This document shows, piece by piece, positions 6,967-13,854 of a stretch of 15,279 nucleotides of DNA. How positions within the stretch are numbered: position 1 is the stretch's first letter; every line of letters starts with the position of its first letter. The notes under the pieces were generated by a model that was given only the letters and a program-made list of their open reading frames with translations, was not told where the DNA came from and made no database searches. Source of the DNA: Clostridia bacterium. GTDB taxonomy: Bacteria; Bacillota; Clostridia; Oscillospirales; Acutalibacteraceae. The stretch is from NCBI GenBank assembly GCA_900752115.1, contig CAADUC010000034.1, positions 1-15,279 on the forward strand, written 5' to 3'. The position numbers were made by a program, and so were the translations under genes.

Positions 6967-8346
6967 ATGGCAAAAAATGACGAATTTGATTTGTTTGCGA
7001 TTACACCGGAGATGGAGCGCTATGCAAGTCTTTGCGAGGAGCACAGCACCATTGATACGAGCTTGTATGAGAAATATGACGTGAAGCGCGGTCTGCGCGA
7101 TATCAACGGAAAAGGCGTTCTCACAGGTCTGACAGAGATTTCTGATATTCAGTCCAGCAAGGTAGTGGACGGGAAAACCGTTCCCTGCGACGGCAAGCTT
7201 TTTTATCGCGGCTATGATATCGAGGAAATTGTGGCCGGTTTTATCAAAGAGAAGCGTTTTGGCTTTGAGGAAACCATTTATCTGCTGCTGTTCGGCGATC
7301 TGCCGACTGCGGAGCAGCTTTCCGATTTTCGTGCTCTTCTGACGCGCTACCGTTCGCTGCCGACGAATTTCGTACGCGATATCATCATGAAGGCTCCCAC
7401 AAAGGACATGATGAATACGCTGGCCCGCAGTGTTCTGACGCTGTATGCATACGATGAGAAGGCGAACGATACTTCGCGCGCGAACGTTCTGCGCCAGTGC
7501 ATTGAGCTTATTGCGCTTTTCCCGCAGCTGGCCGTATACGGCTATCAGGCATATTGCTATGACGCCGACCGTCTCAACAACAGCTTCTTTATTCATTCGC
7601 CCCGCCCGGAGCTCTCGACGGCGGAAAATATTCTGCACATGCTGCGTATCGACAGCAAGTATACGGATCTGGAAGCTCGTATCCTCGACCTTGCTCTCGT
7701 GCTGCATGCAGAACACGGCGGCGGCAATAACTCGACTTTCACCACGCATGTGGTGACTTCCTCCGGTTCCGACGTTTATTCCGTGATTGCGGCCGCTCTG
7801 GGCTCGCTTAAGGGCCCGAGACACGGCGGTGCGAATATCAAGGTGGTTCAGATGTTTGAGGCCATGAAGGCGGAAATTGACGATTGGACGGATGAGAAGA
7901 AGGTTGGCGATTATTTGCGGGCTCTCCTGCACAAGCAGGCCTTTGACAAGGCTGGCTTGATTTATGGTATGGGCCATGCTGTTTACTCGATTTCCGATCC
8001 GCGTGCCAATATCTTCAAGTCATTCGTGGAGAGACTGGCCAAGGAGAAAAACATGGAGAAGGAGTACGGTTTGTACTCGCTCGTCGAGCGTCTTGCTCCG
8101 CAGGTAATTGGCGAGGAGCGGCGTATTTACAAGGGCGTCAGCGCGAACATCGATTTCTACAGCGGCTTTGTGTATCATATGCTGGGTCTGCCGACAGAGC
8201 TGTTCACTCCTGTGTTTGCCATGGCCCGTATCGCGGGCTGGAGCGCACACCTGCTTGAGGAGCAGATCAATGTCGGTAAGATTATTCGTCCGGCCTATAA
8301 GAGCATTTCGGAGCGCCGCGATTACATCACTCTGGAGAATCGCTGA
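6967..8346 (+). CDS. Citrate synthase (citrate/2-methylcitrate synthase family)
   Basis: This 459-residue enzyme condenses oxaloacetate with acetyl-CoA. The conserved sites line up with those of characterised citrate synthases: substrate-binding His250 (HAEHGGGNN), catalytic His286 (GPRHGGAN), His337 (GMGHAVY, followed by SDPR) and Asp396 (NIDFYSG). The spacing of 36 residues between the first two histidines matches the family. The N-terminal domain carries the expected GLTEIS and LFYRGYDIEEI blocks. Shine-Dalgarno AGAGGAG (6951-6957) supports the ATG at 6967. No other TCA-cycle gene is adjacent; in a fermentative anaerobe it most likely serves glutamate synthesis. The sequence alone does not exclude 2-methylcitrate synthase activity, but no prp genes are present here. 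Confidence 0.93.
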   Translation: MAKNDEFDLFAITPEMERYASLCEEHSTIDTSLYEKYDVKRGLRDINGKGVLTGLTEISDIQSSKVVDGKTVPCDGKLFYRGYDIEEIVAGFIKEKRFGFEETIYLLLFGDLPTAEQLSDFRALLTRYRSLPTNFVRDIIMKAPTKDMMNTLARSVLTLYAYDEKANDTSRANVLRQCIELIALFPQLAVYGYQAYCYDADRLNNSFFIHSPRPELSTAENILHMLRIDSKYTDLEARILDLALVLHAEHGGGNNSTFTTHVVTSSGSDVYSVIAAALGSLKGPRHGGANIKVVQMFEAMKAEIDDWTDEKKVGDYLRALLHKQAFDKAGLIYGMGHAVYSISDPRANIFKSFVERLAKEKNMEKEYGLYSLVERLAPQVIGEERRIYKGVSANIDFYSGFVYHMLGLPTELFTPVFAMARIAGWSAHLLEEQINVGKIIRPAYKSISERRDYITLENR

Positions 8347-8396
8347 GCGTTCTCCGAACGTGCAGATACATACAGCGTTTATCAGACCCATGCAGA

Positions 8397-8437
8397 GGGG
8401 CGGCCGTTCACGGGACAGCGGGAACGGCCGTGTCCCC
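8397..8437 (+). repeat. GC-rich hairpin downstream of citrate synthase
   Basis: CGGCCGTTC (8401-8409) and GAACGGCCG (8422-8430) form a perfect 9-bp stem, extendable by GGGG (8397-8400) against CCCC (8434-8437) across a bulge. The following CTCTTCTTGCG is only weakly T-rich, so this is at best a poor intrinsic terminator. It lies 50 bases after the citrate synthase stop and before the SCIFF promoter. Confidence 0.55.
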
Positions 8438-8465
8438 GCTCTTCTTGCGAAAACAGAGTCACCGA

Positions 8466-8494
8466 TTGACAATCCTTCTCTTTTTTGCTATTCT
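8466..8494 (+). promoter_or_regulatory. Promoter of the SCIFF peptide operon
   Basis: A perfect TTGACA (8466-8471), a 17-base spacer and TATTCT (8489-8494) form a good sigma-A type promoter. The transcript would start near 8501 and have a leader of about 74 bases to the ATG at 8575. The gene is preceded by AGAAAGGAG at 8557-8565, nine bases from the start. Confidence 0.75.
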
Positions 8495-8574
8495 TATCAG
8501 TACAAGCATCAGTATCAGCTGCCCGTCATGCGGGTTCGCTGTGCTTGCGATTCCACAGAAAGGAGACTGATTTT

Positions 8575-8721
8575 ATGAAGCGGATCCAGACCTTGAATTC
8601 CAGAAGCCTGAAGGACACCCTGAAGGCTGGCGGCTGCGGCGAGTGCCAGACCTCCTGCCAGTCTGCCTGCAAGACCTCCTGCACGGTCGCAAATCAGCAC
8701 TGCGAAAACAAGAAGAAGTAA
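8575..8721 (+). CDS. scfA: SCIFF ranthipeptide precursor (six cysteines in forty-five residues)
   Basis: The 48-residue product matches the SCIFF family almost end to end: a leader MKRIQTLNSRSLKDTLKAG, then the core GGCGECQTSCQSACKTSC followed by TVANQHCENKKK. The six cysteines are residues 21, 24, 28, 32, 36 and 43. SCIFF peptides are substrates of a radical SAM/SPASM enzyme that forms thioether bonds from cysteine sulfur to a side-chain carbon of a downstream residue. In the characterised relative CteA a cysteine in the CKTSCT segment is joined to the threonine; the same residues here are Cys32 and Thr37. The maturase follows 171 bases downstream. A strong Shine-Dalgarno and a separate promoter support expression. 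The mature product and role in this organism are unknown; signalling has been proposed for relatives. Confidence 0.95.
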   Translation: MKRIQTLNSRSLKDTLKAGGCGECQTSCQSACKTSCTVANQHCENKKK

Positions 8722-8762
8722 GAGCAGTCTCTATGAGTATCGCTGCCCCGGTTGTTTTTGGC

Positions 8763-8780
8763 GGCGCGCTTTTGCGCGCT
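8763..8780 (+). repeat. Hairpin between the SCIFF peptide gene and its maturase
   Basis: GGCGCGC (8763-8769) and GCGCGCT (8774-8780) form a 7-bp, very GC-rich stem (one G-U pair) with a TTTT loop. No T run follows, so it is not a standard terminator. It could shield the short upstream message from 3' decay or partly stop transcription, giving more peptide than maturase. The role is inferred. Confidence 0.45.
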
Positions 8781-8892
8781 CCTGCGTCCGGTGCGGCGAT
8801 ATTTATTGTGTATTTATTCTCTGTGTCGTCCGGCGTGGCGTTTACAGACCATGTACGGCGGCGCGGTTCTCAGAAAGGGATAGTGGAGATCA

Positions 8893-10290
8893 ATGGTTCA
8901 TCAGTACAAGAGCAATGGGTATAATATCGTGCTGGACGTCAACAGCGGATGTGTTCATGTCGTAGACGATCTCGCCTATGATGTGATTGGGTTATGGGAA
9001 AAGAGCGAGCCGCAGGAAATTGTTGCGGCTATGCTCGAAAAATATGCCGATCAGCCGGAAATCACGAAGGAAGAGATCGAGCAGGTGATCGAAGACGTTC
9101 GTGCCCTGCAGGAGGACGGCTCTCTTTTCAGCGAGGATTTGTATCGTGACGCTGTCATTGATTTTAAGAAGCGCAATGCCGTTGTGAAAGCGCTGTGCCT
9201 GCATGTTGCACACGACTGCAACCTCGGCTGCAAATATTGCTTTGCCGACGAAGGCGAGTATATGGGACGCCGTGCGCTCATGAGCTTCGAGGTCGGTAAG
9301 CAGGCGCTTGATTTCCTGATCCAGAATTCCGGCAGCCGTGTGAACCTCGAGGTTGACTTTTTCGGCGGGGAGCCGCTGATGAACTTTGACGTTGTCAAGC
9401 AGCTTGTCGCTTATGGCCGCAGCCAGGAAAAAGAGCACAACAAGAAATTCCGTTTTACCATCACAACAAACGGCGTTCTGCTCAACGACGAGATTCTCGA
9501 TTTTGTCAATCAGGAAATGGGGAATATTGTGCTGAGCATTGACGGCCGCAAGGAAGTCAACGACCGGATGCGTCCCTTCCGCAACGGAAACGGCAGCAGC
9601 TATGACCTGATTCTTCCGAAGTTTAAGAAGGTGGCTGAAAGCCGTCATCAGGATAATTACTATGTCCGCGGTACTTATACGCATTTCAATAAGGATTTTG
9701 CAAGCGATGTGCTGCATCTTGCCGATCAGGGCTTCGAGCAGATTTCGGTCGAGCCTGTTGTAGCGCCCGCTTCACAGCCGTATGCGATCAAGGAAGAGGA
9801 CGTTCCGGAGCTCTGTGCAGAGTACGACCGTCTTGCGAAGGAGATTCTGGCGCGCCGTAAAGCAGGAAAGGGCTTTAATTTCTTCCACTTTATGATCGAT
9901 CTTACCGGAGGTCCGTGCATTTATAAAAGAATTTCGGGCTGCGGCGCCGGTACGGAGTATTTGGCCGTTACTCCGTGGGGTGATCTTTATCCCTGCCATC
10001 AGTTTGTCGGCAACACGGATTTCCTGCTCGGTAACGTCTATGAGGGAATTAAAAACACGGAGCTGCAGGATAAATGCAAACTCTGCAACGTGTATGCCCG
10101 TGAGAGCTGCAAGGACTGCTTCGCGAAGTTCTGGTGCAGCGGCGGCTGTTCCGCGAACGCGTATCATTTCAGCGGCGACATCAACGGCAACTACGAGATT
10201 GGCTGCGAGCTGCAGCGTAAGCGTATCGAATGTGCTGTGATGATCAAGGCTGCTGAAGCTGCTGAAGCTGCGGAGAACGAAGAGAAATAA
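8893..10290 (+). CDS. scfB: SCIFF thioether maturase, radical SAM/SPASM enzyme
   Basis: The 465-residue protein is the partner of the SCIFF peptide. Residues 1-95 look like a PqqD-like peptide-recognition domain (YNIVLDVNSGCVHVVDD, then DVRALQEDG). The radical SAM cluster motif is C109-NLG-C113-KY-C116, followed by DFFGGEPLMNF and a SIDG strand. The C-terminal SPASM region carries the ligands of two auxiliary [4Fe-4S] clusters: CIYKRISGCGAG, DLYPCHQF, CKLCNVYARESCKDC, WCSGGC and the final GCELQRKRIEC. The enzyme uses S-adenosylmethionine to abstract a hydrogen and join a precursor cysteine to a downstream carbon. The ATG at 8893 follows a GTGGAG Shine-Dalgarno. No transporter or protease gene lies next to the pair, so export must use genes elsewhere. 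Confidence 0.95.
   Translation: MVHQYKSNGYNIVLDVNSGCVHVVDDLAYDVIGLWEKSEPQEIVAAMLEKYADQPEITKEEIEQVIEDVRALQEDGSLFSEDLYRDAVIDFKKRNAVVKALCLHVAHDCNLGCKYCFADEGEYMGRRALMSFEVGKQALDFLIQNSGSRVNLEVDFFGGEPLMNFDVVKQLVAYGRSQEKEHNKKFRFTITTNGVLLNDEILDFVNQEMGNIVLSIDGRKEVNDRMRPFRNGNGSSYDLILPKFKKVAESRHQDNYYVRGTYTHFNKDFASDVLHLADQGFEQISVEPVVAPASQPYAIKEEDVPELCAEYDRLAKEILARRKAGKGFNFFHFMIDLTGGPCIYKRISGCGAGTEYLAVTPWGDLYPCHQFVGNTDFLLGNVYEGIKNTELQDKCKLCNVYARESCKDCFAKFWCSGGCSANAYHFSGDINGNYEIGCELQRKRIECAVMIKAAEAAEAAENEEK
10249..10275 (+). repeat. Three 9-bp repeats coding AAE at the maturase C-terminus
   Basis: GCTGCTGAA occurs twice and then once as GCTGCGGAG, encoding AAEAAEAAE just before the final NEEK. It looks like a slippage-prone helical tail outside the catalytic core. 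Confidence 0.7.
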
Positions 10291-10296
10291 GGATGG

Positions 10297-10333
10297 AACG
10301 GCGAACCTCAGACAAGAGGCTCGCCGTTTTTTA
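10297..10333 (+). terminator. Rho-independent terminator of the SCIFF operon
   Basis: A 13-bp stem with one mismatch (AACGGCGAACCTC at 10297-10309 against GAGGCTCGCCGTT at 10316-10328) with a six-base loop is followed by TTTTTTAT. It begins six bases after the maturase stop. Confidence 0.92.
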
Positions 10334-10406
10334 TACCCGATCCTTTCCTTTCTCAGATCGGTGCGCTTGTTTTTACAGAAAATTTAAGTGGAAAGGAGAA
10401 AAGACA

Positions 10407-10939
10407 ATGCGGTTATTTTATGCCATTCTGCTCTCAGAGGAAGTACTTGATGCCCTGACGGACGCGCAGGAGAGACTGCGCGCGGAAACGGTGGGAGGAA
10501 GGCTTTCGCGCCGCGAGAATCTTCATCTGACGCTGTCGTTCCTCGGGGAGACGGACCGTCTTGATGCTGCGAAACGCGCGGGGGAGGGGCTTCGCTCAAG
10601 GCCATTTTCCTTGTCGCTGCGCGGCGCGGGAAGTTTTCGAAGCGGGGACAGCGAGCTGTTCTGGGCCGGCGCGGAGCTCTCAGAGCCCCTGCGTGCTCTG
10701 CAGAAGGAGCTTGCCGGCCGGCTGCGGGCGGAGGGGTTGTGTTGGACGAAAAGCCTTTCCGCCCTCATTTGACGTTGATGCGGCAGGCAATCCCGGCGCC
10801 GTCGTTTGACAGAAAAGCGTTTGCCGCTTCCATACCACAGCTGTCCATGCGTGTGGAGAACGTCAGCCTGATGTGCTCTGAGCGTGTAAAAGGTGTTCTG
10901 ACCTATACGGAGCTGTTTCGCGGGCGGCTGCGGCCCTGA
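10407..10939 (+). pseudogene. thpR: RNA 2',3'-cyclic phosphodiesterase (ThpR/LigT, 2H family), frameshifted
   Basis: The gene starts at an ATG with an AAAGGAG Shine-Dalgarno (10392-10398) and has the first 2H motif, HLTL at His40. The frame then stops at 10772 after 121 residues. The rest of the protein, with the second motif RPHLTLM (His codon at 10766) and the family's C-terminal part (LMCSERVKGVLTYTELFRG), continues in another frame to 10939. Adding one G to the GGGG at 10733-10736 joins the two parts as EGVVLDEKPF and gives 177 residues, the normal family size. The intact enzyme opens 2',3'-cyclic phosphates on RNA. As written, the product lacks its second catalytic histidine and should be inactive. 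A sequence error is as likely as a true mutation. I see no clear promoter between 10334 and 10406. Confidence 0.82.
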
Positions 10940-11116
10940 CACACATCGCGGAACATTGCAGGACGCAGATACTCCTGATAAAGCAATACTTTTGAACTCC
11001 GCTTTTGGGAGGAAGAGAGAAGGAAAACGGCGATAGAAACAACACGAGTTTCTGCCACTCTGGCGAGTACCTTTTGCTCTGTAACGCGGAGACAGGGAGG
11101 CGGCGACAGCCGGGGC

Positions 11117-11145
11117 TTGCGGAGCGTTTTCAGGTGGATTATAAT
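11117..11145 (+). promoter_or_regulatory. Promoter of the sdpR-sdpI pair
   Basis: TTGCGG (11117-11122), a 17-base spacer and a perfect TATAAT (11140-11145). It lies 54 bases before the chosen sdpR start. As SdpR-type repressors bind their own promoter, the operator should be here, but I see no clear symmetric site. The stretch 10940-11116 before it holds nothing that I can support as a gene. Confidence 0.7.
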
Positions 11146-11198
11146 GAAAGAAACAGAGGAGAGAGCAAGTGGAAGAAGAAAATGGGGAGGAGAATGGC

Positions 11199-11495
11199 AT
11201 GGCGTTTCCGGAAACCTTTAAAGCGTTATCGGATCCGGTTCGCAGAGAGATTCTCATGCTGCTGCGTGGCGGCAGAATGTCAGCAGGGCAGATTTGCAGC
11301 CATTTTTCGATGACGAATGCAACGATCTCGTATCACCTGGCTCAGCTGAAACGGGCAGAACTGGTGAGAGAGACGCGGGAGAAAAATTTCGTGTATTACG
11401 AATTGAATATGTCGGTGTTTGAGGAGCTGATGATGTGGTTTTCTCAGTTCACCGGCGCGGAGGGAACGCAAGATGACAAGGAAAAAACTGAGTGA
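11199..11495 (+). CDS. sdpR: ArsR-type HTH autorepressor, SdpR family
   Basis: The 98-residue protein begins MAFPETFKALSDPVRREIL, the standard opening of SdpR-type ArsR repressors. The winged helix-turn-helix follows (GQICSHFSMTNATISYHLAQ, wing REKNFVYYELN). In Bacillus subtilis SdpR represses its own operon and is held at the membrane by SdpI when the SdpC toxin is bound. I chose the ATG at 11199, which has GGGAGGAG at 11185-11192. A GTG at 11169 with AGAGGAGAG upstream would add ten acidic residues (MEEENGEENG) and cannot be excluded. No metal-binding cysteine box is present, so it is not a metal sensor. Its end overlaps sdpI by 23 bases. Confidence 0.88.
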   Translation: MAFPETFKALSDPVRREILMLLRGGRMSAGQICSHFSMTNATISYHLAQLKRAELVRETREKNFVYYELNMSVFEELMMWFSQFTGAEGTQDDKEKTE

Positions 11496-12159
11496 TCTCT
11501 CAAGGGCACTTCTGACATCCGCTGTATGCCTGCTCCCCATTCTGCCGGGACTGCTTCTTTTGCCTTCTCTGCCGGAGCAGGTGGCAACCCATTTTGACGC
11601 TTCCGGCGTGCCGGACGGCTGGATGCCGAAGCTTTCAGCCGTTGTGATGATTCCGGCCTTTATGGCTCTTATCAATTTGTTTTGCCATGCTGCGCTTCAT
11701 TTTGATCCGAGAAAACAAGGACAGTCCGGCGCTCTGCGCACGGCTGTTTTATGGTTTTGTCCGGTGCTCTGCGTCGTTTTGCAGGCGGCTACGCTTGTCT
11801 ATGCTCTGGGTGTTCCGGTGCCGATCTCCTTGGTCTGCTGCCTGACGGTCGGTGTGCTTTTTGTGATTATTGGCAACTATCTGCCGAAATGCCGCCTTAA
11901 TTACACGATGGGGATCCGTACGCCATGGACGCTCAGCAGTGAGGGGAATTGGAATAAAACGCACCGATTGGGAGGAAAGCTGTGGGTAGCCGCAGGACTC
12001 CTTATTGTTGTCTGTGGTTTCTTTTCCCTGAGAGGTGAGGCGGGAGGAGAGCTTGCCTTTGTGTTTATGCTGATTGCCGTTGCGCTGGCCTCCCTTATCC
12101 CTGTGGGTTATTCTCTTTGGCTGTACCAGAAGGAGAAAAAGAGAGAAAAGACAGATTGA
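11473..12159 (+). CDS. sdpI: SdpI-family membrane protein (DUF1648 plus SdpI domain)
   Basis: The 228-residue protein has about six transmembrane segments. The N-terminal DUF1648 region carries the signature THFDASGVPDGW near residue 39. The C-terminal SdpI region has GNYLPKC, the MGIRTPWTLSSE block and NWNKTHRLGGKLW. A basic tail (KEKKREKTD) ends the chain. In the Bacillus system SdpI gives immunity to the SdpC toxin and sequesters SdpR. Here the start lies within the sdpR gene, 23 bases before its stop, with GGAGGG upstream, so the two are translationally coupled. No sdpABC toxin genes are in the window, so the signal sensed by this pair is unknown. Confidence 0.88.
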   Translation: MTRKKLSDLSRALLTSAVCLLPILPGLLLLPSLPEQVATHFDASGVPDGWMPKLSAVVMIPAFMALINLFCHAALHFDPRKQGQSGALRTAVLWFCPVLCVVLQAATLVYALGVPVPISLVCCLTVGVLFVIIGNYLPKCRLNYTMGIRTPWTLSSEGNWNKTHRLGGKLWVAAGLLIVVCGFFSLRGEAGGELAFVFMLIAVALASLIPVGYSLWLYQKEKKREKTD

Positions 12160-12183
12160 AACAAAAGTTTACAATTGTATGGT
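12156..12183 (+). promoter_or_regulatory. Possible promoter for the MATE gene leader
   Basis: TTGAAA (12156-12161), a 16-base spacer and TATGGT (12178-12183) overlap the sdpI stop codon. The match is moderate. If used, the transcript would begin near 12190 and carry the hairpins at 12223-12297 in its leader. Confidence 0.35.
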
Positions 12184-12222
12184 AGATTTTTCTGAACAGC
12201 TGCTGTAGTATTTAATAATACT

Positions 12223-12250
12223 GTCCGGGAATTCTGCCTGAACCCCGGAC
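12223..12250 (+). repeat. Inverted repeat upstream of the terminator in the sdpI-MATE gap
   Basis: GTCCGGG (12223-12229) and CCCGGAC (12244-12250) form a perfect 7-bp stem with a 14-base loop. Its right arm plus neighbours (12243-12249) is also complementary over 7 bases to 12279-12285, which is part of the terminator downstream. Confidence 0.6.
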
Positions 12251-12270
12251 GCCGCTGCTTGCCGATGGCA

Positions 12271-12297
12271 CACAGCCCTCCGGGGCTGTTTTTATTG
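12271..12297 (+). terminator. Rho-independent terminator between sdpI and the MATE gene
   Basis: ACAGCCC (12272-12278) and GGGCTGT (12283-12289) form a 7-bp stem with a TCCG (UNCG-type) tetraloop, followed by TTTTTATT. It ends sdpR-sdpI transcription, and if the leader promoter is used it could also act as an attenuator for the MATE gene. Confidence 0.85.
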
Positions 12298-12342
12298 CCT
12301 CAGCCTGTCAGAACGGCGATATCAGAGGAAGGATGAAAACGC

Positions 12343-13740
12343 GTGGAGGATCAAAGTAAGATACAGCTGTTTGAAAAGACGCCCATTCCCAATGCTGTGA
12401 TGAAGCTGGCGGTTCCAACAATTCTCAGCTCTCTTGTCATGGTCATTTACAATCTTGCCGACACTTATTTTGTCGGGATGCTCAATAACTCTGTTCAAAA
12501 CGCTGCCGTCACTCTTGCGGCTCCGGTGTTGCTTGCTTTTAACGCCATTAACAATCTCTTCGGTGTTGGCAGCTCGAGTATGATGAGCCGTGCCCTTGGC
12601 CGGAAAGATTTCGATGTTGTGTACAAGAGCTCTGCCTTCGGTTTTTACTGTGCGGTGATCAGCGGTGTGCTGTTCTCCATCGGTTTTACGGCATTCCAGG
12701 AGCCTTTCCTTGTTCTTCTCGGAGCCAGCCCGGAAACGGCGGGCGCGACAAGCGCGTATCTTAAGTGGACGGTAACATTTGGCGCTGCGCCTGCCATTTT
12801 GAATGTCGTTATGGCGTATCTTGTCCGTTCGGAAGGCTCCGCCATGCATGCCAGCATCGGCACGATGAGCGGCTGCTTGCTGAATATTGTCCTTGATCCG
12901 ATTTTTATTCTTCCCTGGGGATTCAATTTGGGAGCGGAAGGAGCGGGTTTGGCGACTTTCCTTTCCAACTGCGTGGCTTGTCTCTACTTCTTTGTTCTTC
13001 TTTTCTGCAAGCGCGGCCGTACCTATGTTTGCATCAATCCCAAGATGTTCCGGCCGAATCGTTCTATTGTGGCAGGTGTGTGTACGGTTGGTATTCCGGC
13101 TGCAATCCAGAATCTTCTCAATGTAACAGGCATGACCGTGCTGAATAATTTTACCTCCGCTTTTGGCGCAGAGGCTGTGGCCGCCATGGGAATTGCTCAG
13201 AAAATCAATATGGTGCCTACCTATATTGCGATGGGAATGTCGCAAGGCATCATGCCGCTCATCAGCTATAATTATGCCAGTGGGAATGCGAAGCGGATGA
13301 AGGGCGTTACGACATTCTCTGTCAAAATTTCTATGACCTTTACGATAGCTGTAGCCGCTGTCTATTTCTTCTTCTCGGAGTCGCTGATCCGCCTCTTTAT
13401 GAATAATGAGTCGATTGTCGCATATGGTTCCAGCTTTCTGTACGGTTTCTGCTTGGGAATTCCGTTCCTTTGCCTTGACTTCCTGGCTGTGGGTATTTTC
13501 CAGGCGACGGGCATGGGGAAACATGCGTTTATTTTTGCCATTCTCCGCAAGGTGGTTCTTGAGATTCCGGCTTTGTGCCTGTTGAATCTGCTCTTCCCGC
13601 TGTATGGTTTGGCTTATGCGCAGTTTGTTGCGGAAGTGATTCTTGCCATTGCGGCTGTCGTCGTTCTGACGCGTCTTTTCCGCCGTTTGCAAAAGAAGCA
13701 GGAGAATACTACAGATTCTGCGACACAGACACAAGCATAA
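12343..13740 (+). CDS. MATE family efflux transporter
   Basis: The 465-residue protein has the length and about twelve hydrophobic segments typical of MATE (multidrug and toxic compound extrusion) transporters. These use a sodium or proton gradient to export cationic drugs or metabolites across the cytoplasmic membrane. The family pattern is seen in the first helix region (MVIYNLADTYFVGMLNN), in the loop GVGSSSMMSRALGRKD, and in the second half (GIPAAIQNLLN, GIAQKINMVPTYIAMGMSQG, LISYNYASGN). It resembles the MepA-like Firmicutes branch. The start is GTG at 12343 with AGAGGAAGGA at 12324-12333. The upstream gap of about 180 bases holds a terminator and a second hairpin that may regulate it. 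The substrate cannot be predicted. Confidence 0.93.
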   Translation: MEDQSKIQLFEKTPIPNAVMKLAVPTILSSLVMVIYNLADTYFVGMLNNSVQNAAVTLAAPVLLAFNAINNLFGVGSSSMMSRALGRKDFDVVYKSSAFGFYCAVISGVLFSIGFTAFQEPFLVLLGASPETAGATSAYLKWTVTFGAAPAILNVVMAYLVRSEGSAMHASIGTMSGCLLNIVLDPIFILPWGFNLGAEGAGLATFLSNCVACLYFFVLLFCKRGRTYVCINPKMFRPNRSIVAGVCTVGIPAAIQNLLNVTGMTVLNNFTSAFGAEAVAAMGIAQKINMVPTYIAMGMSQGIMPLISYNYASGNAKRMKGVTTFSVKISMTFTIAVAAVYFFFSESLIRLFMNNESIVAYGSSFLYGFCLGIPFLCLDFLAVGIFQATGMGKHAFIFAILRKVVLEIPALCLLNLLFPLYGLAYAQFVAEVILAIAAVVVLTRLFRRLQKKQENTTDSATQTQA

Positions 13741-13797
13741 AATACATCCTTGCTGCTGTTTCCAACGCTGATGCGGCGGAAATAAAAATTGAACAGA

Positions 13798-13854
13798 CCA
13801 AGCATAAAAAGGGCCGCCGGTTTCCGATGAACCGGCGGCCCTTTTTATGCTTGG
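13798..13854. terminator. Two-way terminator between the convergent MATE and DUF4317 genes
   Basis: A perfect 25-bp inverted repeat (13798-13822 and 13830-13854) with a 7-base loop. The GC core (GGGCCGCCGGTT) is flanked by an A5 run on the left and a T5 run on the right, so it gives a hairpin plus T tract on either strand. The stop codon of the minus-strand gene lies inside the stem. Confidence 0.95.

Noticed and set aside
6835..7977. Minus-strand open frame (380 codons) opposite citrate synthase
   Set aside because: It covers the citrate synthase promoter and start, and its sequence has no family resemblance; a shadow frame.
8733..8924. Small hydrophobic open frame (63 codons) between the SCIFF peptide and its maturase
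   Set aside because: It has no convincing Shine-Dalgarno, runs over the GC hairpin and overlaps the maturase start by 32 bases. The hydrophobic patch is short and ordinary.
11005..11313. Plus-strand open frame overlapping the sdpR promoter and gene
   Set aside because: Its sequence is low in hydrophobic order, it spans the TATAAT promoter, and it lies out of frame over the clear SdpR protein.
12190..12300. Known riboswitch class in the MATE leader
   Set aside because: I compared it by eye with guanidine, fluoride, ZTP and preQ1 consensus cores and saw no match. Only the competing hairpins are reported.
12322..13734. Long minus-strand open frame (470 codons) opposite the MATE gene
   Set aside because: It mirrors the codon pattern of the MATE gene, its translation is rich in His, Arg, Asn and Lys with no known domain, and the plus-strand protein is unmistakable.
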